A DNA stretch of 64,000 bases, from the NCBI GenBank assembly GCA_965246835.1, contig CBDFFQ010000001.1, positions 434,001 to 498,000 of the forward strand, written 5' to 3'. Source of the DNA: JANPPS01 sp965246835. Its GTDB lineage: Bacteria > Pseudomonadota > Alphaproteobacteria > Acetobacterales > Acetobacteraceae. Shown one piece after another: positions 37,972 to 47,101 of the stretch. The position numbers were made by a program, and so were the translations under genes. Below the pieces are notes generated by a model. The model was not told the origin of the DNA and searched no databases. It worked only from the letters and a program-made list of their open reading frames with translations. Each line of letters opens with the position of its first letter. Position 1 is the stretch's first letter.

Positions 37972-39358
37972 CAACGGCGTTGCTGAGCAGGGCTGGCTGC
38001 TCGATCAGGCTGCCAAGGACGGCAGGCTGACGGCGATATCATCGCTGAGTGGGGCGATGGTTTCCAGGCTCATGTATCGGGCGCGCTGAACGGCCCATTC
38101 GTCGTGCTGTTCCAGCAGCAGCGCGCCGATCAGACGGGTGACGGCGGCCTCGTTGGGGAAGATGCCGACGACCTCGCTGCGGCGCTTAATCTCGCCGTTG
38201 AGGCGCTCGAGTGGGTTTGTGCTGTGCAGCTTGGCCCGATGCTGGACGGGAAAACCCATGTAGGCGAGCACGTCGGCCTCGGCGTCATCCATGAGGGCGG
38301 CGAGCTTTGGCACGCGGGGCCGGGCCTGGTCGGCGACCTCGCGCCATTGCTTGCGTGCGGCAGCCGCGTCGTCTTGGGCGAACGCCGTGCCGACCCAGGC
38401 CGAGACGATGCGGCGCTGCGTCTTGCCCGCGTAGGCCAGTGCGTTGCGCATGAAATGCACCCGGCACCGCTGCCAGGTCGCGCCGAGCACCTTGATGATG
38501 GCGGCCTTGAGCCCGGGATGGGCGTCCGAGACGACCAGCTTGGCGCCGCGCAGGCCGCGCCTGGCCAGCGATCGCAGGAACTCGACCCAGAACGGCTCGG
38601 CCTCGCTGTGGCCCGTGGTCATGCCCAGCACCTCGCGCCTGCCATCTGTGTTGACGCCGACGGCGACGATGACGGCGACCGAGACGATGTGATGGTCGCG
38701 GCGGACTTTGACGTAGGTGGCGTCAAGCCAGAGATACGGCCAATCCCCCTCAATCGGCCGGGCCAGGAAGGCGTTGACGCGCTCGTCGATCTCGCCGCAC
38801 AGGCGGGAAACCTGGCTCTTGCTGATGCCGTCCATGCCCATGGATCGCACCAGGTCGTCGACGGAGCGGGTGGAGATCCCCTGGATGTAGGCTTCCTGGA
38901 TCACGGCCGTTAGCGCCTTCTCGGCCATGCGGCGGGGTTCGAGGAAGCCGGGGAAGTAGCTGCCCCGGCGCAGCTTCGGGATGCGCAGCTCGACGGTGCC
39001 GGCCCGGGTCTGCCAGTCGCGGTCGCGGTAGCCGTTGCGCTGGTTGGTCCGCTCGGCGCTGCGCTCGCCCGGTGCGGCGCCGCAGAGGCCGTCGGTTTCG
39101 AGTGCCATGAGGCGTTCGGCGGCGAAGCCGATCATCTCGCGCAGGAACGTCGTATCGGAGCCCTTCTCCAGAAGCGCGCGAAGGGCGATCTTGTCATCGG
39201 TCATCGTGGTGGTCCTCGGGTCAGAGTTGCGTCTCGCAACCCAACCCTACCCAGCAACATCGCGATGACCACTGATCGGCTCGTCTCCGCAGCCGCCTAC
39301 GGCGACCGCTCCGACAAGCCGATCAGTGGCGTCCTACACCACTACCGGGGACACGACC
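37947..39358. mobile_element. Complete IS256-family insertion sequence, 1,412 bp
   Basis: It has terminal inverted repeats of about 25 bp, an intact transposase on the minus strand, and an 8-bp target duplication GGCGTGCG on both sides, the size expected for IS256. Intact ends and an intact transposase suggest a recent insertion. It lies between tRNA-Ser and the twin repeat-protein genes. Confidence 0.9.
38005..39204 (-). CDS. IS256 family transposase
   Basis: A 399-residue DDE transposase. The mutator-type motifs are visible: WLDATYVKVRRD (first Asp), VVSDAHPGLKAAI (second Asp) and the C-terminal NPLERLNGEIKRRSEVVGIFPN with the Glu. The zinc-like CHxxH region reads CRVHFMRNAL. The gene is full length and undisrupted. 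Confidence 0.95.
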   Translation of the reverse strand: MTDDKIALRALLEKGSDTTFLREMIGFAAERLMALETDGLCGAAPGERSAERTNQRNGYRDRDWQTRAGTVELRIPKLRRGSYFPGFLEPRRMAEKALTAVIQEAYIQGISTRSVDDLVRSMGMDGISKSQVSRLCGEIDERVNAFLARPIEGDWPYLWLDATYVKVRRDHHIVSVAVIVAVGVNTDGRREVLGMTTGHSEAEPFWVEFLRSLARRGLRGAKLVVSDAHPGLKAAIIKVLGATWQRCRVHFMRNALAYAGKTQRRIVSAWVGTAFAQDDAAAARKQWREVADQARPRVPKLAALMDDAEADVLAYMGFPVQHRAKLHSTNPLERLNGEIKRRSEVVGIFPNEAAVTRLIGALLLEQHDEWAVQRARYMSLETIAPLSDDIAVSLPSLAA

Positions 39359-39366
39359 GGCGTGCG
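39334..39366. repeat. IS256-family element: right inverted repeat and target duplication
   Basis: The right inverted repeat (CTACACCACTACCGGGGACA, from 39334) is followed at 39359-39366 by the second GGCGTGCG. The next 210 bases to 39577 contain no gene I can support; they should hold whatever promoter drives the downstream gene, unless the IS separated it. Confidence 0.85.
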
Positions 39367-39577
39367 CCGGAAGACGGCAGGATTCCTGGGCGCTAATGCG
39401 CGGGAGGCCTGGCGGGTCGGAAGGCGGTTGGGGCGGCGTGTCAGCTTCAGGTCAGGCCGGGTTGCGATCCTCTCGGCTTGAATAAGCCAGGGAGCGCATC
39501 GTGATCCTTCGATCGGTCGAGTTCGGTGATTGCCGTGGGCGTTGGTTCGTCCGGGCATGCCGAGGGGCTTTCCTGAC

Positions 39578-42500
39578 GTGCAGGTAGGCGGCTCGAAGCC
39601 ACCGGACGACCCGGCGCCGTCCGGTTCTGCGGGCGATGGGCGTGGTGCGGTCGCGGGATGGGCGAATGCGTTGCTGGCCGGGCATTTGGTGCTGGTATCC
39701 CTCAAGAGCGCTGCGCGGCAGTCACCTCTGTCGCCGGACCAGGCTTTGGCGTTGGTCGACGTGCATCCGCTCCCCTCGTCGCCGGCAGGGGCGGCCCCGG
39801 AGCCGACGGAGCGGGACATCGCCCTAATCCGGCATTGGCTCGAAAGCGACGCGGCACCTGATCCGTCGGCTCTCGCACGGCTGGCCGGCTCGATCGGCAT
39901 TCGGCAGCCGGACGACTGGGCTCCGCTTCTGGCGAACCTTTTGACGACGAGCCGATTGACGCCGGCGCAGACAGCCCGGGCGATCGCGGCCGTGATCGGG
40001 GAGACCGCGACAGGCTCGGGCGCGGCATGGTCGGGTTTGTTGGGCCGGCTGGAGGGGGCTGGGTTGCCGGCTGGCGAGGTGGCCGCGCTGCGGTGGCAGG
40101 TGGGATGCGGGGATATGGGGCTCACGAGGGCCGAGCGGACGCAGTTGCGCACTCTGACGGTCGGGAAGAATGCTGGTGCGGCGGGCATCGGCCGGTCGGG
40201 GGATGAGGCCCAGGCGGCGTGGGCTTCCCTGCTGAGGAAAATCGGCGGCCCAGGCCGGCCTCACCGGGATCCTGCGGCACGGATTGTCGTGGGTGCCGCT
40301 TGGTTGGGCATCGTGCCGCCGGGCTTCGACGGCCAGACGATCGTGGCGGCGCGGTTGGCGGTGCAGGCCCGGGCGGCCGGGCTGTCGTTGCCGATGCCGC
40401 AGGCGGCTTTTCTGGCGAGTCTGCTGGCGATGCGGTCGGTCGAAGGACGGGAGTTGGCGTTTGGCAGCCCGGAGGACCGGTTGGCCGCCGGGTTGTGGGC
40501 GAGTTTGGGGATGCCGGGAGAGTGGAGCGATAGCCGTCGCCTCGGCGCGCTGGTCGCGCGGGCGCGGGAACTCGGACTGGATGACAGCCGGGCGCCGCCG
40601 GAGGTGGACGAAGCCGGTGCGGGGTCCATAACGGCGAATGCGCCGTCAGGCGATGACCATCCGGCTCTCCGGGGGCCGTGGCCGACCGTGCTGATTGCTG
40701 GCCAGCCGATGGACCCGGCCGCGATCGAAGCCGCGCCGTCGCTCCGGGACGCCGACCTCACGACCTATCGGCTGTGGCAAGTGGAGCGGGTAGCGGCCAT
40801 CAACTGCCCGGACCCTGGTTGGAAGGGCGCGCATGTGAACAAGGCGCGGCAGGTTCTGGCGGAGCATCTGGGCAATCCGGACGCGGCTGGTTTCCTGGCG
40901 ATCACGGCGCGGGCCGTGGCGGAGGGCAAGCTGTCGCCGGGCGAGTTGTTCCAGGCGCAGCGCTGGGCTGCGGCGGACCGGCTCGGGCTCCGCAAGGGGG
41001 ACGTCGAGACGCTGCAGCCCCTGGCGACCGGCTACACCCCGGCGCAGATCGCAACCGCGATGGACATGCGGCGCGGCAACATGGGGGACCGGTTGCGCTT
41101 CATGGGGGAGCAGCTGGGAGTGAGCGGGTCGGCGATCGACCCGGCGGTTCGGCAGGCATTGCTGGATGCTGCGTTTCGGGAGGGGTTGCTGGAGGCGCGG
41201 GTCACGCTGCCGGCAGAGCCACCGGCCGAGGTCACGCCTGTGCGGCCGGGAGCGGCTGCGCGCGAGCGGCCCTCGCCCGATGCGACGCTGGCAGCCGGGC
41301 CGCCGACCCCGGCCGATATCGCTGCCGCACCGTGCATCCCACCGGAGCTGTTGCAGACGTTCAAGGATTGGAAGGTGGCGAACCTGCCGGAGCGCGAGTG
41401 GCAAACGGGCTCGACCGCGTCGCGCATCCTGAGAGCCCGGCTCGTCCAGGCCCTCGGCGATCCGGACGCGCGGGGCGTCGTGGCCATCGCGACGCGGGCG
41501 GTGCGCGACGGGCAGTTGCTGCCGGCGGAGTTGAGGCAGGCGGAGCGGTGGGCGGCGGCGGAGACGCTGGCCTTCTCACGCAGTGACGTGGCGTTGCTGG
41601 ACGCCTTGAGCGATGGCGCGACGGTGCGGGAGGCTGTCGCGGCGTTGAGTGTCAATTTCGATCGTGCGAGCAACGCGCTGCGCCGCATGACCACGGCGTT
41701 GGGGCTGCCGAGCGTTTCGAGCGGCCCGGATGCATTGGCGAACCTGATGAGCGAGGCGCTTCGGCTGGGCCTGTGCATGGAGCAGCCCACGCTTTTGGAG
41801 CGGCGGGCGCCGGGGCCGTCAGCGTCCCGGGCGGAGGATCCGGAGATCGGGGTCGATCATGGCGGCGCGGGCGTGCTGGCCCGGGCCGGGGAGCGTGGCC
41901 TGTTGATGAACTTGGCCCAGGCCGCGTTCCTGGATGGCCTTGCCCGGCAGCGGCCCGTCGAGACGCTCGTCGCCGAGTATGGTCCTGCGTTCGAGAGCGA
42001 TATCCGGACGCTCAACACGATGCTGGAGGTGCAAGGGGCGTGGCGCGGCGGGCGCAGCGTGCAAGCGCTGGTGGATGCCGCGGCCCGCGAGGGCTTGATC
42101 GAGCCGGCGCCCTGGCCCAGCCGGGAGATTGCGCCGCACCAATATGCCCGATTGCTGGAGGAGCGGTTCGGCATCGGGGCACGGCAGAGCATCACCCTAC
42201 AGGCCTTGGCCGATCAGCCGGAGCGGAGCGCCGGTCCGGCGAAGCTCTCGGCTGTCGCGGCCCAGACCGGGACCACCGCAGCGAGCGTGCGGGCCAGCAC
42301 GATCAACCTGGCCGTACGGCTGTGTCCGACGGTTCCGGCGGCGGCCATGGCGCGGGTGGTGGGCGCGATCCAGGAATGGGTCCGGGCGAACCACATCGGG
42401 GCGGAGAGCGAGCCGGCGGAGATTGCGGGGGCGGCCGGGTTCATGCCCTCCGCAAACGAAATGCGGTTGTTGCGCACGATCGGCCGGTCACCAACCCCTG

Positions 42501-42655
42501 AGACGTTGCGGTCTGGTGGCGGCCGAAGCGACACGGCGGTGTTCAGGACCTTGCTGCGCCTGGAGCAGAAGCTGGACCTGCCGACGTCGAACGACGAGGC
42601 GCGGCTGTTGGTGTCGGATGTTCTGGCGGCGGCGCGGGGCCGCGGAATCGTTTGA
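39578..42655 (+). CDS. Giant modular protein with HTH-like repeats, unknown family (paralogue 1)
   Basis: About 1,025 residues, no family recognised. Residues 80-340 form a helical N-terminal domain shared with the next gene (e.g. LRWQVGCGDMGLTRAER). Two modules of about 165 residues follow (375-545, 575-741). Each has a PxxIxAAP segment, FKDWKV or YRLWQV, LGxPDAxG, an AxxRAVxxGxLxPxEL helix, a LuxR/sigma-4-like HTH (LLDALSDGATVREAVAALS) and a GLxxEQP-type end. The C-terminus (761-1025) holds two more HTH-like segments. GTG 39578 is chosen because VQVGGSKPPDD aligns with the paralogue start; ATG 39557 and TTG 39530 are alternatives. No signal, membrane helix or enzyme motif seen. Confidence 0.75.
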   Translation: MQVGGSKPPDDPAPSGSAGDGRGAVAGWANALLAGHLVLVSLKSAARQSPLSPDQALALVDVHPLPSSPAGAAPEPTERDIALIRHWLESDAAPDPSALARLAGSIGIRQPDDWAPLLANLLTTSRLTPAQTARAIAAVIGETATGSGAAWSGLLGRLEGAGLPAGEVAALRWQVGCGDMGLTRAERTQLRTLTVGKNAGAAGIGRSGDEAQAAWASLLRKIGGPGRPHRDPAARIVVGAAWLGIVPPGFDGQTIVAARLAVQARAAGLSLPMPQAAFLASLLAMRSVEGRELAFGSPEDRLAAGLWASLGMPGEWSDSRRLGALVARARELGLDDSRAPPEVDEAGAGSITANAPSGDDHPALRGPWPTVLIAGQPMDPAAIEAAPSLRDADLTTYRLWQVERVAAINCPDPGWKGAHVNKARQVLAEHLGNPDAAGFLAITARAVAEGKLSPGELFQAQRWAAADRLGLRKGDVETLQPLATGYTPAQIATAMDMRRGNMGDRLRFMGEQLGVSGSAIDPAVRQALLDAAFREGLLEARVTLPAEPPAEVTPVRPGAAARERPSPDATLAAGPPTPADIAAAPCIPPELLQTFKDWKVANLPEREWQTGSTASRILRARLVQALGDPDARGVVAIATRAVRDGQLLPAELRQAERWAAAETLAFSRSDVALLDALSDGATVREAVAALSVNFDRASNALRRMTTALGLPSVSSGPDALANLMSEALRLGLCMEQPTLLERRAPGPSASRAEDPEIGVDHGGAGVLARAGERGLLMNLAQAAFLDGLARQRPVETLVAEYGPAFESDIRTLNTMLEVQGAWRGGRSVQALVDAAAREGLIEPAPWPSREIAPHQYARLLEERFGIGARQSITLQALADQPERSAGPAKLSAVAAQTGTTAASVRASTINLAVRLCPTVPAAAMARVVGAIQEWVRANHIGAESEPAEIAGAAGFMPSANEMRLLRTIGRSPTPETLRSGGGRSDTAVFRTLLRLEQKLDLPTSNDEARLLVSDVLAAARGRGIV

Positions 42656-42690
42656 CGGCGTCGTGAACTCGTTTTGGGAGCAGCAGTGAG

Positions 42691-45516
42691 ATGAATACCG
42701 GCGGCACGACCCCTCCTCCTAATGATGCGAACCTGCCCGATCCCGGGGCATCAGGGATCACCGGTGCTGCCGAGCTGTCTGCGGCGGTCCATGATTGGGA
42801 GGCCGTGGTAATCGCCCTTTATCTCCGGTCCACGGCGCAATTGAATGCCAACTTCCGGAGGGCGCCGGTTCGGGGGGCTGCCGAGGATGCCCTGACGCGG
42901 GCCGACGCGTGGCTGACAATTCCAGTCGGCGCCACTCCCGCCGCGCGGACGGAGCGGCTCGACCCTGGCGATGTCGAGCGGGTTCGGCAGTGGCTGGCGG
43001 ATGGCGCCGTGCTGCCGCGGGCTGGGATTCCGCTCGACACCGTGCTGGACGCCGTCGCCACGCCGCAATCGGGCCTGGATGCGATATTGCGGACCCATTC
43101 GGCGGCCGACTGGTCTCTGGTGTTGGAGGATCTGTTGGCGGACGGACGCGTTTCTGCTGGCGAAGCAGCCCGGGCTGTGGGCGACTTGACCGCGCAGCCC
43201 GATGCCGGACCTGCGGCACAGTGGCAGGGGCTGATCCGGCAAATGGAGCGTGCCGGTCTTCCCGCATCTACGGTGAATACGGTCCGCTGGCAGGCGCAGT
43301 GCGGCGAGTTGGGGCTGACCCGCGATGAACGGCGCTTGCTGGCGAGCCTCGTGGGTGCGCCGCCGACGGAGCCGTCGACGGGCGACGGGGCACCCTTGCC
43401 GGTCCGTGTGCAGGCATCGCTTGCCGCGAAGGTGTCGACCGATGAGTTGTTGCTGAAGCAAGATCAGAAGGCGGAGATCGTGGCGAATTCCGTGTGGCTC
43501 GACGTTTTGCCGCCGGGGTATGACGCGCTGACGGTCAATGCGGCGTGCGTGCATGTGAACGCACGCCGGCTCGGCCTCGATCTGCCCACGGCGCAAACGG
43601 CTCTTTTGCTGGATCTGCGGGCGGGGCGATCCGAGGATGCTCTGATCGCGACCCATGGGGCCGACTACACCGCGCTGGGGGGCAAGGCGTGGCAGACGAT
43701 GGGGCTGCCGGGGTTTTGGATCGGTGCGCATGAGACGGCGGCGATGGTGGAAGGTGCGACGGCGCTGGGTTTGTATGACATCCCTCTGCTGCCTGCGTCC
43801 GATCCGGGCGCACCGGTGCCGGTGGTCGCGCTGTCGCTGCCGCAGGGGCCCCGACCCGCTGGACCGACGCTCTCCGCGCCGTTGTTCAACGGTCAACCGC
43901 TGGATCCGGCGCTGATCGCTGCGGCGCCGTCGCTCCGGAACGAGGATGTCGACACCTTCAAGCACTGGCAAGTCGAGCGGCTCTCGGGGACAAAGTGGCC
44001 CGGAGCGGGGGGAAACATCTGGAGGGCCCCTGCGGTGAGGGCCGAGCTCTCCGAGCGGCTTGGCAACCCCGATGCCCAGGGTATCCTGGCGATTGCGGCG
44101 AAGGCGGCCGATCAAGGCAAGTTGTCGGCGGACGAGCTTTTTGCCGTCCAGCGATGGCTTGCCGCGGACCGTCTCGGCTTGACACAGACGCAGCTGGTGA
44201 CACTCCCCCCGCTGGCCGCGGGTTGCACCAAGGTCGAAGCGGCGAGTTGGCTTGGTCTTGCCCAGGAAGGGATCAGCTATCGTTGGGCGACCATGTGCAG
44301 GCGGCTGGGCGTCGGCGGCTCGCCGTCGGACCTGCCGGTGCGGCAGGCCTTGCTGGACGCGGCCTTTGCCGAGGGCCTGGTGCAGCAGCAATCGACGATC
44401 CCGGCCGTGCCGCCGCAGGGCGTGTCGTTGGCAGAGGACCGCACGGTGGCGGAAAAGCCGTCATATGGCGACACGACGGCAGCCCGGCCCTTGACGGAGA
44501 GCGAGATCGCGGCGGCGCCGTCGCTGCCGACCGAGCAGGTCTCGCTGTTCAAGAAATGGATTGTTCAAGGCCTGCCGCAGCGGGAGTGGGACCCGCGTGC
44601 GGACGGGGGTGGCCTGAAGAGGCAGATCAAGGCGGCCCTGAACAATCCGGATTTCCGTGGGCTGCTCGCGATCGCAACGAAAGCGGTGCAGGAAGGCCAT
44701 TTGACGCCAACCGAGCTGCGGCAGGCCGAGCGGGGGGCTGTCTTGCAGACGTTCGGCCTCACGCGCCGCGTCGGCGAATTGCTCGATGCGTTGACCGACG
44801 GGGCGACGGTCGACGAGGCCGCGCGGGTCGCAGGGTTCAAGCCCAACGCGGCCGAGGTCGCGGTGCGAAAGGTTGCGAGGGCCCTAGACATGGAACAGGT
44901 CGGGACCGGGCCGGAGCCGTTGGCGGAGCTGATGGCCGTGGCGACCCGGCGTGGCCTTTGCCTCGAACCCGCAACCATGGGCCAGCTCCCGGCGAATGCG
45001 CCCCTGAGCCGAGAGGAGATCGACACCGCACAACCGATCCCGGTCGAGTTGCTTCAGGTTTTCAAGGATTGGAAGGTGGAGGACCGCGTCTCGGCGGACT
45101 GGGCGGTCGGGGAGACGGCCGTGCCGAGGCACAAGGCCGCGCTGAACGTCGCGTTGCGATACCCCGATGCCCGGGGCTTTGCTGCCGTGGCGGCGAAAGC
45201 CTTGGAGAGCGGTCAGCTGACACCGGCCGAGTTCACGAAGGCCATGCGTTTCTCGGTCGCCACCACCGCGGGGCTGTCACGGCAGGATATCAGGCTTCTG
45301 GATGTGCTGAACGACACGGGAGACATCGATGCGACGCAAGCCTATCTCGGCCTGACCTATGCTCAAGTGGGCCGTACGGTCCTCAATCTTGCAAAGATCC
45401 TGGACGTGCCCAGCCCGACGGTCGGCTACACGTCGGACACGCTGTCCAACCTCATGCAGGCGGCGTTCGAGCGAGGCTTCTTGCTGGAGCAGCCGCGAAA
45501 CATGGCGGGCGGCTAG
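42691..45516 (+). CDS. Giant modular protein with HTH-like repeats, unknown family (paralogue 2)
   Basis: A 941-residue paralogue of the preceding gene, 35 bases downstream and surely co-transcribed. A shared N-terminal domain (about 85-350, VRWQAQCGELGLTRDERRLL) is followed by three modules (401-570, 597-765, 770-941). Each opens with a PLxxxxIxxA motif, then FKxWxV, NPDxxG, GxLxxxEL, an HTH-like stretch (LLDALTDGATVDEAARVAGF) and an LxxLMxxAxxxGLxLE-type helix. The linkers are Pro/Ala rich. No catalytic motif, Cys cluster, signal or membrane span is visible. It is likely a soluble multi-site DNA-, RNA- or protein-binding scaffold; that is inference. Confidence 0.78.
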   Translation: MNTGGTTPPPNDANLPDPGASGITGAAELSAAVHDWEAVVIALYLRSTAQLNANFRRAPVRGAAEDALTRADAWLTIPVGATPAARTERLDPGDVERVRQWLADGAVLPRAGIPLDTVLDAVATPQSGLDAILRTHSAADWSLVLEDLLADGRVSAGEAARAVGDLTAQPDAGPAAQWQGLIRQMERAGLPASTVNTVRWQAQCGELGLTRDERRLLASLVGAPPTEPSTGDGAPLPVRVQASLAAKVSTDELLLKQDQKAEIVANSVWLDVLPPGYDALTVNAACVHVNARRLGLDLPTAQTALLLDLRAGRSEDALIATHGADYTALGGKAWQTMGLPGFWIGAHETAAMVEGATALGLYDIPLLPASDPGAPVPVVALSLPQGPRPAGPTLSAPLFNGQPLDPALIAAAPSLRNEDVDTFKHWQVERLSGTKWPGAGGNIWRAPAVRAELSERLGNPDAQGILAIAAKAADQGKLSADELFAVQRWLAADRLGLTQTQLVTLPPLAAGCTKVEAASWLGLAQEGISYRWATMCRRLGVGGSPSDLPVRQALLDAAFAEGLVQQQSTIPAVPPQGVSLAEDRTVAEKPSYGDTTAARPLTESEIAAAPSLPTEQVSLFKKWIVQGLPQREWDPRADGGGLKRQIKAALNNPDFRGLLAIATKAVQEGHLTPTELRQAERGAVLQTFGLTRRVGELLDALTDGATVDEAARVAGFKPNAAEVAVRKVARALDMEQVGTGPEPLAELMAVATRRGLCLEPATMGQLPANAPLSREEIDTAQPIPVELLQVFKDWKVEDRVSADWAVGETAVPRHKAALNVALRYPDARGFAAVAAKALESGQLTPAEFTKAMRFSVATTAGLSRQDIRLLDVLNDTGDIDATQAYLGLTYAQVGRTVLNLAKILDVPSPTVGYTSDTLSNLMQAAFERGFLLEQPRNMAGG

Positions 45517-45558
45517 ATCGGGGCTAAGCACATCAAACGACCCCAAAGGATCAACCTG

Positions 45559-45611
45559 ATCGACGGCACGCCGACCTGAACCTGCTCCGCACGCTCGCCG
45601 TGCCGATCGAT
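45559..45611. terminator. Candidate hairpin between convergent repeat-protein and uxuB genes
   Basis: ATCGACGGCACG (45559-45570) pairs with CGTGCCG-A-TCGAT (45599-45611), a 12-bp stem with one bulged A and a 28-base loop. Its place in the 103-base gap between converging genes suggests a terminator; there is no U-run, and the loop is long. Confidence 0.35.
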
Positions 45612-45619
45612 AACCGGCC

Positions 45620-47101
45620 TCATTTCGATGGTGCGATACTCGCCTGAACCGCGCTGCGGCAACCGTCGCCGAACCCTTCGACAGCGCGGAGCGGCCCGGC
45701 CTGCTGCAGCAGATCGAGCGCTGCCATGATGGCCGCCCGGGCCGCCGGGCGGGCGGCCAGGCTGCCGAACACGGTCGCAAGGTCCAGCAGCGCCGCCGGG
45801 CCGCCGTGCCGCACCATTCTCGCCATCTCCTCCGCCCGGGGGTCCTCTGCCGAGCCTGGGGCGGCGCCGCCCGCGACGTGCTGCATCCACGCCGCAACAG
45901 CCATGGCGTGCCGCGCGACGGGCAGGCCCGCGTCCAGCCTGTCCCGCAGGGGGCCGAGCAGCCGGGGTGGCAACTTCTGCGAGCCGTCCATGGCGATCTG
46001 CGCGGTGCGGTGCTGCAAGGCGGGGTTGGCGAAGCGCGTCATCAGCGCCGCCTGGTATGCCGCGGCGTCGAAACCGGGCGGCAGGCGCAGCGTCGCCGCG
46101 GCATCCGCCATGAGCCCGCGCACGAAGGACGCCAGCGCCGGCACCCGCACGGCATCCGCCACCGTCGCGTGCCCGGCCAGCAGGCCGAGATAGGCGATGG
46201 CGGAATGCGCGGCGTTGAGCAGGCGCAGCTTCATCGCCTCGAACGGCGCCACGTCCTGCACCATCGTTGCGCCGTGTGCCTCCCAGGCCGGGCATCCCGC
46301 CGTAAAACGGTCCTCGATGACCCATTGCAGGAACGGCTCGGCCACCACGGGCCAGGCATCGTGCAGGCCGAGCGTGGCGGACACCCGTTCGCGGTCCGTG
46401 ACGGTGGTGGCCGGCACGATGCGGTCCACCATCGAGCTGGGGCACGCGACCTCGTCCCCGATCCACCCGGCGATGCCCGGCGCCATCCGCGCGGCAAGCT
46501 GCACCAGCAGCCGGTTCAGGGTGACGCCGTTCTGCGGCAGGTTGTCGCAGGACAGCAGCGTGGGCGGCGCCAGGCCCGCCTCACGCCGCCGCGCCAGTGC
46601 CGCGACCAGGAGCCCCGATGCGGAGCGGGGGGCCCCTGGATGCGCCAGATCGTGCACGATGTCTGCGTGCGACCAGTCCAGCGTGCCCGTGGCCGCATCC
46701 AGACAATATGCCTTCTCCGTCACCGTCAGACCCACGATGCGCGTGGCCGGGTGCGCCAGGGTGTCCAGCAAGGCGCCCGGGTCTTCCGGCGCGACCAGGA
46801 TGCGGGTGACGCTGCCGATCACGGCGCACGCGTCGTGCTCGCCCCGCACGTTCAGGGCATAGAGCCCATCCTGCGGCGCCAGGGCGTCCCGCGTCGCGGG
46901 GCTGCGCAGGCTGACGCCGGTGATGCCCCAGCGCATGTCCCCTGCGCGCAGCACGGCATCGGTCAGCACCGCCTGGTGTGCGCGGTGGAAGGCGCCGAGC
47001 CCCAGATGGACGATGCCGGGCTGCACGGCGCCGCGGTCGTAGCCGGGTTGGCGTATGCCGGGGCGCAGCAGCGGGAGCGTCGCGTCGGACAGGCGGGTCA
47101 C
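45620..47101 (-). CDS. uxuB: Fructuronate reductase / mannitol dehydrogenase family
   Basis: A 493-residue polyol-type dehydrogenase that interconverts fructuronate and mannonate with NAD(H). The Rossmann start is GIVHLGLGAFHRAHQAV; LSCDNLPQNG and the catalytic Lys in EAMKLRLLNAAHSAIAYLG are present. GTG at 47101 overlaps the uxuA stop (GTGA). The pairing with uxuA favours fructuronate over mannitol or tagaturonate as substrate. Confidence 0.87.
   Translation of the reverse strand: MTRLSDATLPLLRPGIRQPGYDRGAVQPGIVHLGLGAFHRAHQAVLTDAVLRAGDMRWGITGVSLRSPATRDALAPQDGLYALNVRGEHDACAVIGSVTRILVAPEDPGALLDTLAHPATRIVGLTVTEKAYCLDAATGTLDWSHADIVHDLAHPGAPRSASGLLVAALARRREAGLAPPTLLSCDNLPQNGVTLNRLLVQLAARMAPGIAGWIGDEVACPSSMVDRIVPATTVTDRERVSATLGLHDAWPVVAEPFLQWVIEDRFTAGCPAWEAHGATMVQDVAPFEAMKLRLLNAAHSAIAYLGLLAGHATVADAVRVPALASFVRGLMADAAATLRLPPGFDAAAYQAALMTRFANPALQHRTAQIAMDGSQKLPPRLLGPLRDRLDAGLPVARHAMAVAAWMQHVAGGAAPGSAEDPRAEEMARMVRHGGPAALLDLATVFGSLAARPAARAAIMAALDLLQQAGPLRAVEGFGDGCRSAVQASIAPSK

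Noticed and set aside
39334..40188. Minus-strand frame of 284 codons overlapping the IS right end and the first giant gene
   Set aside because: It crosses the IS boundary created by a recent insertion and is antisense to the modular protein, so it cannot be an old gene.
37598..45620. Integrative element with att sites bounded by tRNA-Ser
   Set aside because: No integrase gene and no second copy of the tRNA 3' end could be found, so only a hot-spot suggestion is retained.
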